19,480 nt of DNA from an uncultured Alphaproteobacteria bacterium. GTDB lineage: Bacteria; Pseudomonadota; Alphaproteobacteria; Rs-D84. Positions 6,907 through 14,767 of the stretch are shown piece after piece. Both the position numbers and the translations under genes were made by a program. How positions within the stretch are numbered: the stretch's first letter is position 1; every line of letters starts with the position of its first letter. The notes under the pieces are model-generated. The model did not search any database, had not been told where the DNA came from, and saw only the letters and a list, made by a program, of their open reading frames with translations. Location of the stretch: the NCBI GenBank assembly GCA_947589625.1, contig CANQCM010000006.1:1-19480 (forward strand). The letters run 5' to 3'.

Positions 6907-9294
6907 ATGGCAACATTAACACTGGGAAAATCTGTAAGAATTGACGAAGTGCAAAGCAAAAAAGGCGACGCAGTGTTCGTTGAACGCCGTCGTCGTGTTG
7001 TTGCACCTGGCAGCAATGAATTGCGCGATGAACCAACTGCGCCAACCCCATCACATAATGCCGCAGATGAAAAATTGCGCGCTGTATTAGAAGCTGCCCG
7101 TGCACGCGAAGAAGAACGCAAAAAACGCGAAGCCGAAGAAGCCGCCGCAATCGCCGCACGCGAAGCAGAAATTGCGCGCGAATCACGCGAATACGAACAG
7201 GTCAAAGAACAATTGGCTGCACGCGAAAACGCAATCGCCGCCGCCCCTGATGTTGATGAAAAGCCATCTAAACAAACAAATGCACATCAAAAATCGCATA
7301 ATAATTTTGGTCGTAATAATCGTACGGCATCTGACGATGATGATGTGCGTCCAATGAAACAAAACAGTTTCAAGAAAGATTTCAAAAAAACTGGCAAAAT
7401 TTCTATACACGATATTGTTATCGGCAACGATGATGATGACGAAGAAATCGGCATTCGTGGTGCGAATCGCCGCCGATCCGAAGCGTCATTGAAACGTTTC
7501 CGCGAAAAAGCCCGCGCAATGTTTACTGCACCGCAAAAAGTGGAACATGTTGTAAATTTGGGCGAAACAATTACTGTGAAAGAACTTGCCGCGGCTATGG
7601 CAGAAAAAGTCGGCAATGTTATAAAAAAATTGATGGAAATGGGTATGATGGCATCGCAAAATCAGACTATTGATGCCGACACTGCAGAACTGGTAGCGTC
7701 TGAATTTGGTGCAACAGTAAAACGCGTTGTCGTGCGTCCGTATGCTGATTTACTAGATGCGAAACCAAACCCAGATCGGCTGACCCCGCGTGCGCCAGTG
7801 GTAACGGTGGTGGGGCATGTTGACCATGGTAAAACATCGTTGCTGGACGCGTTTCGTAATGCAAATGTTGCCGCAGGTGAAGCAGGTGGCATAACCCAGC
7901 ATGTTTCTGCGTACGAAGTTAAAACAAAAACTGGGCCAATGATTACATTTTTGGATACCCCCGGTCATGAAACATTTACAGCAATGCGTGCGCGTGGTGC
8001 GCAAATGGCAGATATTGTCGTTTTGGTTGTTGCGGCAAATGATTCTATTATGCCCCAGACGATAGAGGCAATAAATCATATTCGTGCTGCAAAAGTTCCA
8101 TTTATTGTTGCGATAAACAAAATTGATTTACCAGACGCTAATCCACAACGCGTAAAAACAGATTTGCTGCAACAAGAAGTCCAAGTTGAAGAAATGGGCG
8201 GCGATGTGCAATGCGTGGAAATATCTGCGACCAAGCATATTGGGTTGGACAAATTAGAAGAAGCCATTTTATTGCAAGCAGAAATGATGGATTTGAAAGC
8301 AGATCAAGAAATGCCTGCAATTGCGTATGTTGTAGAAGCAAAAATGGAACGCGGTCTGGGTGCGGTTGCAACAATATTAATGCGCCAAGGAACATTAAAA
8401 ATTGGCGATGCGTTTGTAGTTGGCGAAACAAATGGACGCGTGCGCGGTCTGATAAATTCGTCTGGCGAACGCGTGAAATTTGTAAAACCTGGGCAACCAG
8501 CAGTTGTTTTGGGATTAAATGCGGTGCCGTCTGCAGGTGATGAATTGCATGTTATGGAAAACGAAGCGCAAACGCGCGAAGTTGCGGCATATCGTGTACA
8601 ACAGGCAAAAGACAAGGCGAACGCGGTTAAACGCACATCGCTGGAAGAACTGTTTGCAAAACATGAAGCCGACAAGAAAATAACATTGCCGATTATTTTG
8701 CGTGCCGATGTCCAAGGCAGTGTAGAGGCAATCACTGATATGCTGAAAGATTTGCAATCTGATAAAGCAACGGTGGAAATATTGTCGTCTGGCGTTGGTC
8801 AAATTACCGAAGGCGATATTCGTCTTGCTACTGCATCTGGTGCAGTAATTATTGCGTTTAATGTTCGTGCAGATGCTGCGGTGCGTGATATGGCGCGTGC
8901 AAATGGTGTTGATATTCGTTATCATAGTGTCGTTTATCGCATTACAGACGAAGTCAAAGAAATACTGTCTGGGAAATTGGCGCCTGAACATCGTGAAAAC
9001 TTTATCGGTTATGCAGATGTTATTGCGTTGTTTACCGTTGGCAAGGGCATTCGCGTTGCAGGCTGTCGCATGTCCGAAGGCGTGGTTAAAAAGGACGCGT
9101 TGGTACGACTTTTGCGCAACAATGTTGTTATATATGACGGCAAAATCGGTGAATTACATCGCGAAAAGAACGAAGTTAAAGAAGTTTCTGGCGCAGGTGT
9201 AGAATTCGGTATGTCGTTTGATAAATATAACGATTTGAAAGAGGGCGACCGCGTTGAATGTTATGAAATTCAAGAAGTTCGTGCCGAGTTATAA
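6907..9294 (+). CDS. infB: Translation initiation factor IF-2
   Basis: IF-2 is the GTPase that places initiator fMet-tRNA on the 30S subunit and drives subunit joining. The 795 residues begin with MATLTLGKSVRIDEVQ, followed by an Ala/Glu/Arg-rich helical, probably coiled-coil region (about 55-125) and an acidic linker. The IF2 N-terminal domain (about 215-275, VEHVVNLGETITVKELA) precedes the G domain: G1 GHVDHGKT (303-310), G3 DTPGHE (350-355), G4 NKID (404-407) and G5 SATK (440-443). Domains II, III and IV (fMet-tRNA binding) complete the protein. AAGGGTG stands about 6 nt before the ATG. The gene is cotranscribed with nusA and ends at a terminator 3 nt downstream, so rbfA and truB do not follow as they do in many bacteria. 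Confidence 0.98.
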   Translation: MATLTLGKSVRIDEVQSKKGDAVFVERRRRVVAPGSNELRDEPTAPTPSHNAADEKLRAVLEAARAREEERKKREAEEAAAIAAREAEIARESREYEQVKEQLAARENAIAAAPDVDEKPSKQTNAHQKSHNNFGRNNRTASDDDDVRPMKQNSFKKDFKKTGKISIHDIVIGNDDDDEEIGIRGANRRRSEASLKRFREKARAMFTAPQKVEHVVNLGETITVKELAAAMAEKVGNVIKKLMEMGMMASQNQTIDADTAELVASEFGATVKRVVVRPYADLLDAKPNPDRLTPRAPVVTVVGHVDHGKTSLLDAFRNANVAAGEAGGITQHVSAYEVKTKTGPMITFLDTPGHETFTAMRARGAQMADIVVLVVAANDSIMPQTIEAINHIRAAKVPFIVAINKIDLPDANPQRVKTDLLQQEVQVEEMGGDVQCVEISATKHIGLDKLEEAILLQAEMMDLKADQEMPAIAYVVEAKMERGLGAVATILMRQGTLKIGDAFVVGETNGRVRGLINSSGERVKFVKPGQPAVVLGLNAVPSAGDELHVMENEAQTREVAAYRVQQAKDKANAVKRTSLEELFAKHEADKKITLPIILRADVQGSVEAITDMLKDLQSDKATVEILSSGVGQITEGDIRLATASGAVIIAFNVRADAAVRDMARANGVDIRYHSVVYRITDEVKEILSGKLAPEHRENFIGYADVIALFTVGKGIRVAGCRMSEGVVKKDALVRLLRNNVVIYDGKIGELHREKNEVKEVSGAGVEFGMSFDKYNDLKEGDRVECYEIQEVRAEL

Positions 9295-9296
9295 AT

Positions 9297-9330
9297 AAAA
9301 GGACGCATTATGCGTCCTTTTATTTTTTTT
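9297..9330. terminator. Bidirectional intrinsic terminator between infB and der
   Basis: A perfect 11-bp stem (9297-9307 with 9311-9321) with loop TTA is followed by eight T (9323-9330). The stem's A-rich left arm supplies the U-tract for transcripts from der. The der stop codon (complement of 9329-9331) lies in the T-tract. Confidence 0.92.
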
Positions 9331-10672
9331 AATCAAATGGATTGTCGTCTTTTTTATACTCAATCACAATTGGCAAGTGTTCCCACTTTAATTCATTTGC
9401 AATTCCACGACGCAAATAACGCGTATAAGATTCAGGAATATCAGACGCCCCACCAACATTTATTGTAATTTTCATTGGGTGGCGACCTGATTGCCGTGCA
9501 AATTTTATTTTCATCGGACGCTTTAATCGTGACATTGGCGGCTGGCGCGATTCAACCAATTTTTGAACAATTTTGTTTATCAGGCTGGTTGGCGCATCAC
9601 TGGTGGAAATGTCCCATTCTTGATAAATGCGTTTGAACATATTTTGCACGCCTGACCCTGTTTCCGCAGATATTGCCAAAATAAGTGGTTTTATAATCTG
9701 GTGGAAAGAGTTTGAAAATTGATGCTTTAATTTCAATAATTTTTCATCGCGAATTTCTGGGGCGACTAAATCCCATTTGTTTAATGCAACGCATAAAATT
9801 TTCCCAGCATCATATACGCGCGATGCAATATTCAGTGCCTGATTTTCAATATTTTTTGTTGCGTCAACAACCAATATAACCGCATCTGATTTTTCAATCG
9901 CGTCCAGTGATTTTAATGCAGATAATGTTTCAACATCATCTGTAACGCCTGATTTTCTGCGCAATCCTGCGGTGTCCATTAAAACAATATCGCGTCCATA
10001 AAACCGTGTTGGAATTTTTACAGTGTCGCGTGTAATGCCTGGGGCGTCGCGCACAATTTGGCGATTCGTTCCCAGAACCCGATTTACCAATGTAGATTTG
10101 CCAACATTTGGTTGCCCCATTATTGCAATATGCAATTTATGTGGTGCATCTGTTTGCCCAGTTGTGTCATCGTTCGTCCCAGAAATACGGGCGATAAATT
10201 CATAAATTGCGTCAAAGCCTGTTTTATGTTCTGCAGAAATCATAACAGGCGCACCAAACCCCAGTTTATAAAATTCGTTTATGTCTGCCATGCGCTTGGA
10301 CGATTCTGATTTGTTTGCCAACAACAAAATCGGCGCACGCGTTTTGCGACGCACCAGACGCGCCCATTCAATGTCTGCATTGGTCAGCCCCACGCGCCCA
10401 TCAACCACAAATAAAACTGCGTCTGATGTTGCGATTGCGTTCATTGCCATATTGGTTGAATCAGACGCAATGCCAGATTTGGCGCTTTCCAGCCCTGCAG
10501 TGTCATATAATTGCCAATTGCGGTCATGAAATGTGCCACTGATTACATCGCGCGTGACACCAGGTCTGTCATGCACCAGTGCATCGCGTGTGCCTGTTAA
10601 TGCGTTAAACAGTGTTGATTTGCCCGTATTTGGTCGCCCAGCAATAGTTATCTTTACCATCGTTTTTTCCAT
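9329..10672 (-). CDS. der: Ribosome-assembly GTPase Der (EngA)
   Basis: Der is an essential GTPase with two tandem G domains that acts late in 50S assembly. In the 447 residues, G domain 1 shows GRPNTGKS (12-19), DTAG (57-60) and NKSE (120-123, a variant of NKxD seen in this family). G domain 2 shows GQPNVGKS (186-193), DTAGLRRKSG (233-242) and NKWD (299-302). A KH-like RNA-binding domain forms the last 120 residues or so. The start is either ATG 10672 or the fifth codon, ATG 10660. The predicted transcription start lies about 5-7 nt before 10672 and there is no clear Shine-Dalgarno sequence for it, whereas GGAAAA precedes 10660; 10672 is kept with moderate certainty. In E. coli der follows bamB directly, but here a reverse-oriented gene separates them. 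Confidence 0.97.
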   Translation of the reverse strand: MEKTMVKITIAGRPNTGKSTLFNALTGTRDALVHDRPGVTRDVISGTFHDRNWQLYDTAGLESAKSGIASDSTNMAMNAIATSDAVLFVVDGRVGLTNADIEWARLVRRKTRAPILLLANKSESSKRMADINEFYKLGFGAPVMISAEHKTGFDAIYEFIARISGTNDDTTGQTDAPHKLHIAIMGQPNVGKSTLVNRVLGTNRQIVRDAPGITRDTVKIPTRFYGRDIVLMDTAGLRRKSGVTDDVETLSALKSLDAIEKSDAVILVVDATKNIENQALNIASRVYDAGKILCVALNKWDLVAPEIRDEKLLKLKHQFSNSFHQIIKPLILAISAETGSGVQNMFKRIYQEWDISTSDAPTSLINKIVQKLVESRQPPMSRLKRPMKIKFARQSGRHPMKITINVGGASDIPESYTRYLRRGIANELKWEHLPIVIEYKKDDNPFD

Positions 10673-10684
10673 TGATTTTTTCTA

Positions 10685-10712
10685 ATTATAAAGCAAAAAT
10701 ATAAATAATCAA
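10685..10712 (-). promoter_or_regulatory. Sigma-70-like promoter of der
   Basis: Reading the minus strand, TTGATT (complement of 10707-10712), a 16-nt spacer and a consensus TATAAT (complement of 10685-10690) stand 12 nt before ATG 10672. The predicted start site gives a leader of only about 5-7 nt to that ATG, or about 17-19 nt to ATG 10660. This fits der having its own promoter now that it is cut off from the yfgM-bamB unit. Confidence 0.6.
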
Positions 10713-10724
10713 ATGGGGGCTGAC

Positions 10725-11321
10725 ATGATGAATAAAATAAAAAAAGCATTGACCTGTGTCAAAGATGTCGTTGTAAATCCAAAACGTTATTTTACCAAGA
10801 TTGTCGCTGATGGTAATCTGGAAGAATCAATGTTAAAGGCGTTTATCTATGGTTTGGCGGGCGGTGTTTTGGTGCTGTTGTTGCGATTGATGGGCGGCGC
10901 CACAATTACAATCAGTTCAGTATTTACCGCAATAATTATCGTGCCTGTGTTGGCGGTTGCGTTATTGTTCGTAATGGGTGGGTTGTTAATGCTGGTGTCT
11001 GAAATAACAGGCGGTGAACGCGATTGGGAAATCGCAATCAAAGGTTTGGCGTCTGTGTTTTTTGTCTATCCTGTGATTCTGGTGTTAAATTCGTTGGCGT
11101 TTAATTGCGCGTCTATGTGGGTTATCAGTATTTTGGTTGATGCGTATATGTTGTTTCTGTTTTATAATATCGCGCTGTATTGTATGCGTGGCAAAAAGCC
11201 TTATGTAATTGTGGTGATTGCAATTTTGGGGCTGTTTATGGCGACCGTATATGCCACAGATTACCGCATGGGTTGGTTTATGCTGAAAAATACAACGGCA
11301 GGTTTATCGTGTTTGATATAA
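10725..11321 (+). CDS. Small multi-pass membrane protein, Yip1-like
   Basis: The frame opens at 10713, but GGGGG (10715-10719) stands at Shine-Dalgarno distance from ATG 10725 (ATG 10728 is also possible), giving about 198 residues. A short cytosolic start with NPKRYFTKI leads into about five hydrophobic segments (roughly ILYGLAGGVLVLLL, the TISSVFTAIIIVPVLAVALL stretch, LASVFFVYPVILVL, ISILVDAYMLFLFYN and VIVVIAILGLFMA). The N-terminal NP..YF motif, the GGERDWEIAIKGLAS loop and the YPV turn resemble the Yip1 domain of bacterial integral membrane proteins, whose function is largely unknown. It sits alone on the plus strand between der and bamB, with a terminator after it. No convincing promoter was seen for it. 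The family call is by eye and only moderately sure. Confidence 0.6.
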   Translation: MMNKIKKALTCVKDVVVNPKRYFTKIVADGNLEESMLKAFIYGLAGGVLVLLLRLMGGATITISSVFTAIIIVPVLAVALLFVMGGLLMLVSEITGGERDWEIAIKGLASVFFVYPVILVLNSLAFNCASMWVISILVDAYMLFLFYNIALYCMRGKKPYVIVVIAILGLFMATVYATDYRMGWFMLKNTTAGLSCLI

Positions 11322-11334
11322 TCAAATAACGATT

Positions 11335-11364
11335 AAAAAAACAGACCATTTGGTCTGTTTTTTT
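11335..11364. terminator. Bidirectional intrinsic terminator between the Yip1-like gene and bamB
   Basis: A perfect 13-bp stem (11335-11347 with 11352-11364) with loop ATTT has seven A on one side and seven T on the other, so it can terminate both converging transcripts. The bamB stop (complement of 11363-11365) overlaps its last bases. Confidence 0.93.
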
Positions 11365-12097
11365 ATTTTATCTTGTCGCCAGTGGACGCATCAAATTGTT
11401 CTTTACCCACCGAAATTATTTTATTTTCATATGTGGGCGCGACAATATCTTTGATGTTTGTGCGCCAATAAACTGCGCCATCTTCGTTTCGTATTGCGTA
11501 CAGGTTGCCATCATTTGCCACAACAAAAGACGCGTCATCTGTTACAATAAACGGATACGACACACCAATGTCCAGACACCATTTCTTGTTACCGCCTGTG
11601 GCAGACACACGACAGAACGCATCGCCCAGACCGCCGACATAAACTGCGTTTTTCTGAATAATAATTGGTGCAACAATATCTAACATAGACGCACCACCTG
11701 TTAAATTGCTGGATTTATAAATATCTGCAATCCACATAATTTGGCGATTTTGTGGGTTGATTTTTACCATCTCTCCAGTGGTCAGACCTGCATAGACATA
11801 ACCGCCATGGCATACAGGTTTTTGATTGCTTTTCACAGAATTACTGGTTGGAAAACCTGTAAAAATCTTTTTATCGCCGTTGCGGATAATATTGCTGGCG
11901 TCTTGGGTATATGGGCATGTGCCGTTGTCTGTCACTGCGATATTTTGAGGCAGATTTTTAATCGCGGTATTCAAAATATTTGGCGCATTACTTGTAAATA
12001 TTTCGTTTCGTGTACCTGGTAAAATCGGGTCATGTTTGTCGCATGCCGCCAGTGCCGCCAACGCAGATGCCAAAAATATATATTTACGCATTTTCAT
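11363..12097 (-). CDS. bamB: BamB-like outer-membrane assembly lipoprotein, about half the usual length
   Basis: BamB is a lipoprotein beta-propeller of the BAM complex that inserts outer-membrane proteins. The 244-residue product has a lipoprotein signal (MKMRKYIFLASALAALAAC, lipobox LAAC, Cys19). DPILPGTR follows, a segment typical of alphaproteobacterial BamB starts. About four PQQ-type blade repeats are visible (GLTTGEMVKINPQNRQIMW; LGDAFCRVSATGGNKKW; NDGNLYAIRNEDGAVYW; and a final FDASTGDKIK that stops where the Trp would come). Full-length BamB has eight blades and about 380-450 residues. The gene is 4 nt downstream of the yfgM-like gene. The stop coincides with a clean terminator, arguing for a naturally short protein rather than a fresh frameshift. 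A different PQQ-repeat lipoprotein is possible, but synteny favours BamB. Confidence 0.78.
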   Translation of the reverse strand: MKMRKYIFLASALAALAACDKHDPILPGTRNEIFTSNAPNILNTAIKNLPQNIAVTDNGTCPYTQDASNIIRNGDKKIFTGFPTSNSVKSNQKPVCHGGYVYAGLTTGEMVKINPQNRQIMWIADIYKSSNLTGGASMLDIVAPIIIQKNAVYVGGLGDAFCRVSATGGNKKWCLDIGVSYPFIVTDDASFVVANDGNLYAIRNEDGAVYWRTNIKDIVAPTYENKIISVGKEQFDASTGDKIK

Positions 12098-12101
12098 TTT
12101 C

Positions 12102-12752
12102 TTACTTTAACATTTGTGCCGCCGCAGATATAGATTCTGGGGCGTCTGAATCGTTGATAATTATATCCAGCCATTTGTTTGCGTTTTCACGGTCGCCATC
12201 AGATAAATATTTCTGGGCGATTGTCAACCGTGATGAATAATAAAAAGGCGATTTTTTCGTGTTCATATCATCAAGATATTTTTCTAAATCTGCGCCTGAC
12301 ATATCATCACCACGAATGCTGGCAATGTGCATTTTTGCCAAATCGCGAAAATCACGCGTATCGCCATTTGCTGCCAATTCTTCCAATTTATTTACATCAT
12401 TGGTCAAAATATACGATTGAAACAATGCCAAATCAGACATTGCCCCAGATGTGTTGCCTGCCAACGCAGCCAGCGCATTACCGTCCAGATTAGCAATGGC
12501 GGTTTCATAATTGGTGGCAACGGCAACTTTATGTGCGTTATACGCGTTTATTCCGATTCTGACGGTTGTGGCAACAATCAGTATACCCAGTGCCGCCGCC
12601 AATATATATCGGTAATATTTCTTAATAAAAGCCTGTGTTTTATCGTTGTTTACTTCTTCCCAAACTTCGCGATACAGTGCGTCTTCGGCGTATTCTTCGC
12701 GGGTTTTCTTGGGTGCTTTGACATTTTTATTTCTTTCCAAGATAGAAGCCAT
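12102..12752 (-). CDS. yfgM: YfgM-like membrane-anchored TPR protein
   Basis: The 216-residue protein has a charged cytosolic N-terminus with YREVWEEVNNDKTQAFIKKY, one membrane segment (about residues 47-66) and a helical domain outside it that resembles TPR repeats (LALFQSYIL, then ELAANGDTRDFRDLAKMHIASI). This matches the YfgM plan. In E. coli YfgM associates with the SecYEG translocon and periplasmic chaperones, linking secretion to outer-membrane protein folding. The gene order yfgM-bamB-der is the E. coli order (hisS is not present here). A good Shine-Dalgarno AAAGGA stands 7 nt before the ATG. The bamB ATG follows its stop after 4 nt, so the two are one operon. Assignment rests on architecture and synteny. 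Confidence 0.78.
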   Translation of the reverse strand: MASILERNKNVKAPKKTREEYAEDALYREVWEEVNNDKTQAFIKKYYRYILAAALGILIVATTVRIGINAYNAHKVAVATNYETAIANLDGNALAALAGNTSGAMSDLALFQSYILTNDVNKLEELAANGDTRDFRDLAKMHIASIRGDDMSGADLEKYLDDMNTKKSPFYYSSRLTIAQKYLSDGDRENANKWLDIIINDSDAPESISAAAQMLK

Positions 12753-12779
12753 GAAAAAATCCTTTGTTTTAATGCTGTC

Positions 12780-12807
12780 TTGATAATTGTTATTTTATTG
12801 ATATACT
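12780..12807 (+). promoter_or_regulatory. Sigma-70-like promoter of rpoH
   Basis: TTGATA (12780-12785), a 16-nt spacer and TATACT (12802-12807) are close to the housekeeping consensus. The -10 box ends 9 nt before ATG 12817, so the predicted start site (about 12813-12815) leaves a leader of only 2-4 nt with no room for a Shine-Dalgarno sequence. The last three bases of the -10 are shared with the opposing yfgM promoter. Confidence 0.62.
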
Positions 12808-12833
12808 ATAAAAGTTATGAAAAAGCAAATCAA
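12805..12833 (-). promoter_or_regulatory. Candidate promoter of yfgM-bamB, overlapping the rpoH promoter
   Basis: Reading the minus strand, TTGATT (complement of 12828-12833, inside the rpoH coding start), a 17-nt spacer and TATAGT (complement of 12805-12810) form a good sigma-70-like promoter. The predicted start near 12798 gives a leader of about 45 nt that carries the AAAGGA site of yfgM. The shared sequence TATACTATA serves as -10 on both strands. Confidence 0.5.
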
Positions 12834-13725
12834 GAACCGTTTAGAGTCGCCGAAAAAAAATTCGTCTGCCGTTGTGCCACGCATGACCGACGAATCGGGG
12901 TTGGCGCATTATATTCAAATGGTTCAGCAATACCCGATTTTGACCGCCGAAGAAGAATACGAGTGCGCAAACAAGTGGATAACCACGCATGACAAGATGG
13001 CAGCGGAAAAATTAGTGGCATCGCACCTGCGTCTGGTGGTGTCGGTTGCGTACGATTTCAAAAATTATGGTATCCCCGTGGGCGATTTAATCGCCAGTGG
13101 TAATATGGGACTAATGCAGGCATTACAGAAATTTGACCCGTCCAAGGGCTTTCGGTTTTCCACATACGCAATGTTTTGGATCAAGGCGGAAATATACGAA
13201 ACAATTTTGAATAACTGGTCAATTGTAAAAATAGGCTCGTCTGCGAATCAAAAACGCGTTTTCTTTAATCTGGCACGGGCAAAACGCGCGCTGGGCATCA
13301 CAGATATGAACCTGACCGATGAACAGACCAGTCAAATTGCCCAATATCTTGATGTGTCTGATAATGATGTGCGCCGTATGTCGCGCCGTATGGACGCGCG
13401 TGATGTATCGTTAAATGCGCCTGTCCGTTCAGACGATGATGCGCACGAGGCTATTGCCAATCTGTCAGATAACAGCGAAAGTATCCAAGAAACAATTGAA
13501 CAAATGGAATTTCGCCGCCGTGGATATGCGTTATTACAGAAACATATGGCGGAACTGCCAGAACGCGATCGCGAAATATTAACTGCGCGGCGATTAACGC
13601 AACCTGTGGCAACATTAGAATCGCTGTCTAAAAAATACGGCATTTCGCGCGAACGTGTTCGCCAAATAGAAGAACGCGCGTTTAATAAACTGCGTAATGC
13701 AATCTTATCAGAAACCCAAGGTTAA
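12817..13725 (+). CDS. rpoH: RNA polymerase sigma factor RpoH (sigma-32)
   Basis: Sigma-32 directs transcription of heat-shock genes (chaperones and proteases). The 302 residues hold a sigma-70 core region 2 (HLRLVVSVAYDF, then GFRFSTYAMFWIKAEI at 111-126) and the RpoH box QKRVFFNLA (145-153), which separates sigma-32 from other sigma factors. Region 4 ends with a helix-turn-helix (about 265-297, ESLSKKYGISRERVRQIEERAFNKLR). The start is uncertain. ATG 12817 gives a basic 22-residue extension before MTDESGLAHY, and ATG 12883 would give a more compact family-like start. Neither has a Shine-Dalgarno sequence, and the promoter position favours 12817 as a nearly leaderless start. A putative outer-membrane protein gene follows after 3 nt. 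Confidence 0.95.
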   Translation: MKKQIKNRLESPKKNSSAVVPRMTDESGLAHYIQMVQQYPILTAEEEYECANKWITTHDKMAAEKLVASHLRLVVSVAYDFKNYGIPVGDLIASGNMGLMQALQKFDPSKGFRFSTYAMFWIKAEIYETILNNWSIVKIGSSANQKRVFFNLARAKRALGITDMNLTDEQTSQIAQYLDVSDNDVRRMSRRMDARDVSLNAPVRSDDDAHEAIANLSDNSESIQETIEQMEFRRRGYALLQKHMAELPERDREILTARRLTQPVATLESLSKKYGISRERVRQIEERAFNKLRNAILSETQG

Positions 13726-13728
13726 ATT

Positions 13729-14757
13729 ATGAAATTTCTTACAACTGGTGCAATTTTTTCATCTGTTGCAATAATGTGCGGTACGGCAAACGCAATGCAA
13801 TATGACAATGGGCGTTTTGCGTTACGCCTGACGGGATATGGTACAGGCGGAATATTAGAAAGGTTAAAATCAGATGAAAAGCCATTGGGTCTGGCGGATT
13901 GGCGCGCGCGCGTTCAGGCAAATTATGCCGTTGCGTCTGGACAAACATTGGGCGCAGTTTATGCAATTGATGAAATTGCCATAGACAACGATAAATTTAT
14001 GCGCGAAGCATTTATGTTTTACGAAAATCGCGATTTCGGGCGCATGGAGTTTGGGTTTACCGATTCTATCGCGCGCAAATTGAGTGTGGGTCTGCCCGAT
14101 GTTGGCGGTTTGCGTGTAAATGACAATCCGCTGTTTTATAAAAAAATTACGCCAGACGGCACGGTGATTGGCGACACAATGCTGACCACGGGCCGCACTG
14201 CATTACGGGTAAATGTTGCGTCTGTGCCGACAAATATTGCGCAATATGGGCTGTCTGTGTCGGGTATAACAGACGATTACGATTATGCGATTGATGGCGG
14301 GATAAAAATTCGCCAGCCTTACGGCAAATTAAAATCTGCAATATCACTGGGCGCATCTTTTATGTCTAAACCTGACGGATATTCAGAAAATTCATTTACG
14401 CCAAATGTTACGGCAGATTGGCGCGCACAGGCATCTGCGGCGTTAAATTTGCAATATAACAGTTGGATTTTTGGTTTGGACACGCGTGTTATTTACGACC
14501 GCAACCCAATTGGACCAGTATCTGACGGAATTACCGCAGGCGCAGGCGTCAGTTATGATTTGTTAAAATATAGTGTTTCATTAAGTTATATTTTGTCTGA
14601 TACAGGGATTTGGGATTCTGATGTGGAAAATTATCTGGATAATACAGTGCTGGCATCGTTCAGATATAAATACAGTGAAAATGTAGACGGCTGGTTATCG
14701 TTGGGGCTGAGCAGTGATACGCCGTTTTTATCTGTCGCCATGCGCATAACATTTTAA
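13729..14757 (+). CDS. Putative outer-membrane beta-barrel (porin-like) protein
   Basis: The 342-residue product has a signal peptide (MKFLTTGAIFSSVAIMC..ANA, cut after about residue 22). The mature part has alternating hydrophobic and polar residues typical of beta-strands, with YGTGGI, ENRDFGRMEFGFTD and DTMLTTGRTALRVNV segments reminiscent of Gram-negative trimeric porins. The chain ends in Phe (MRITF), the classic C-terminal BAM recognition signal. Porins of this type let small solutes through the outer membrane. The ATG is 3 nt after the rpoH stop, with AAGG inside the end of rpoH as a likely ribosome site, so it should be translated from the rpoH message unless it has an internal promoter. 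The exact porin family is not recognised. Confidence 0.7.
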   Translation: MKFLTTGAIFSSVAIMCGTANAMQYDNGRFALRLTGYGTGGILERLKSDEKPLGLADWRARVQANYAVASGQTLGAVYAIDEIAIDNDKFMREAFMFYENRDFGRMEFGFTDSIARKLSVGLPDVGGLRVNDNPLFYKKITPDGTVIGDTMLTTGRTALRVNVASVPTNIAQYGLSVSGITDDYDYAIDGGIKIRQPYGKLKSAISLGASFMSKPDGYSENSFTPNVTADWRAQASAALNLQYNSWIFGLDTRVIYDRNPIGPVSDGITAGAGVSYDLLKYSVSLSYILSDTGIWDSDVENYLDNTVLASFRYKYSENVDGWLSLGLSSDTPFLSVAMRITF

Positions 14758-14767
14758 TCAAAAAAAT

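Noticed and set aside
12327..12992. Plus-strand open frame (221 codons) across yfgM and the rpoH start
   Set aside because: It runs antisense to yfgM, across the overlapping promoters and into rpoH in another frame; no coding signal.
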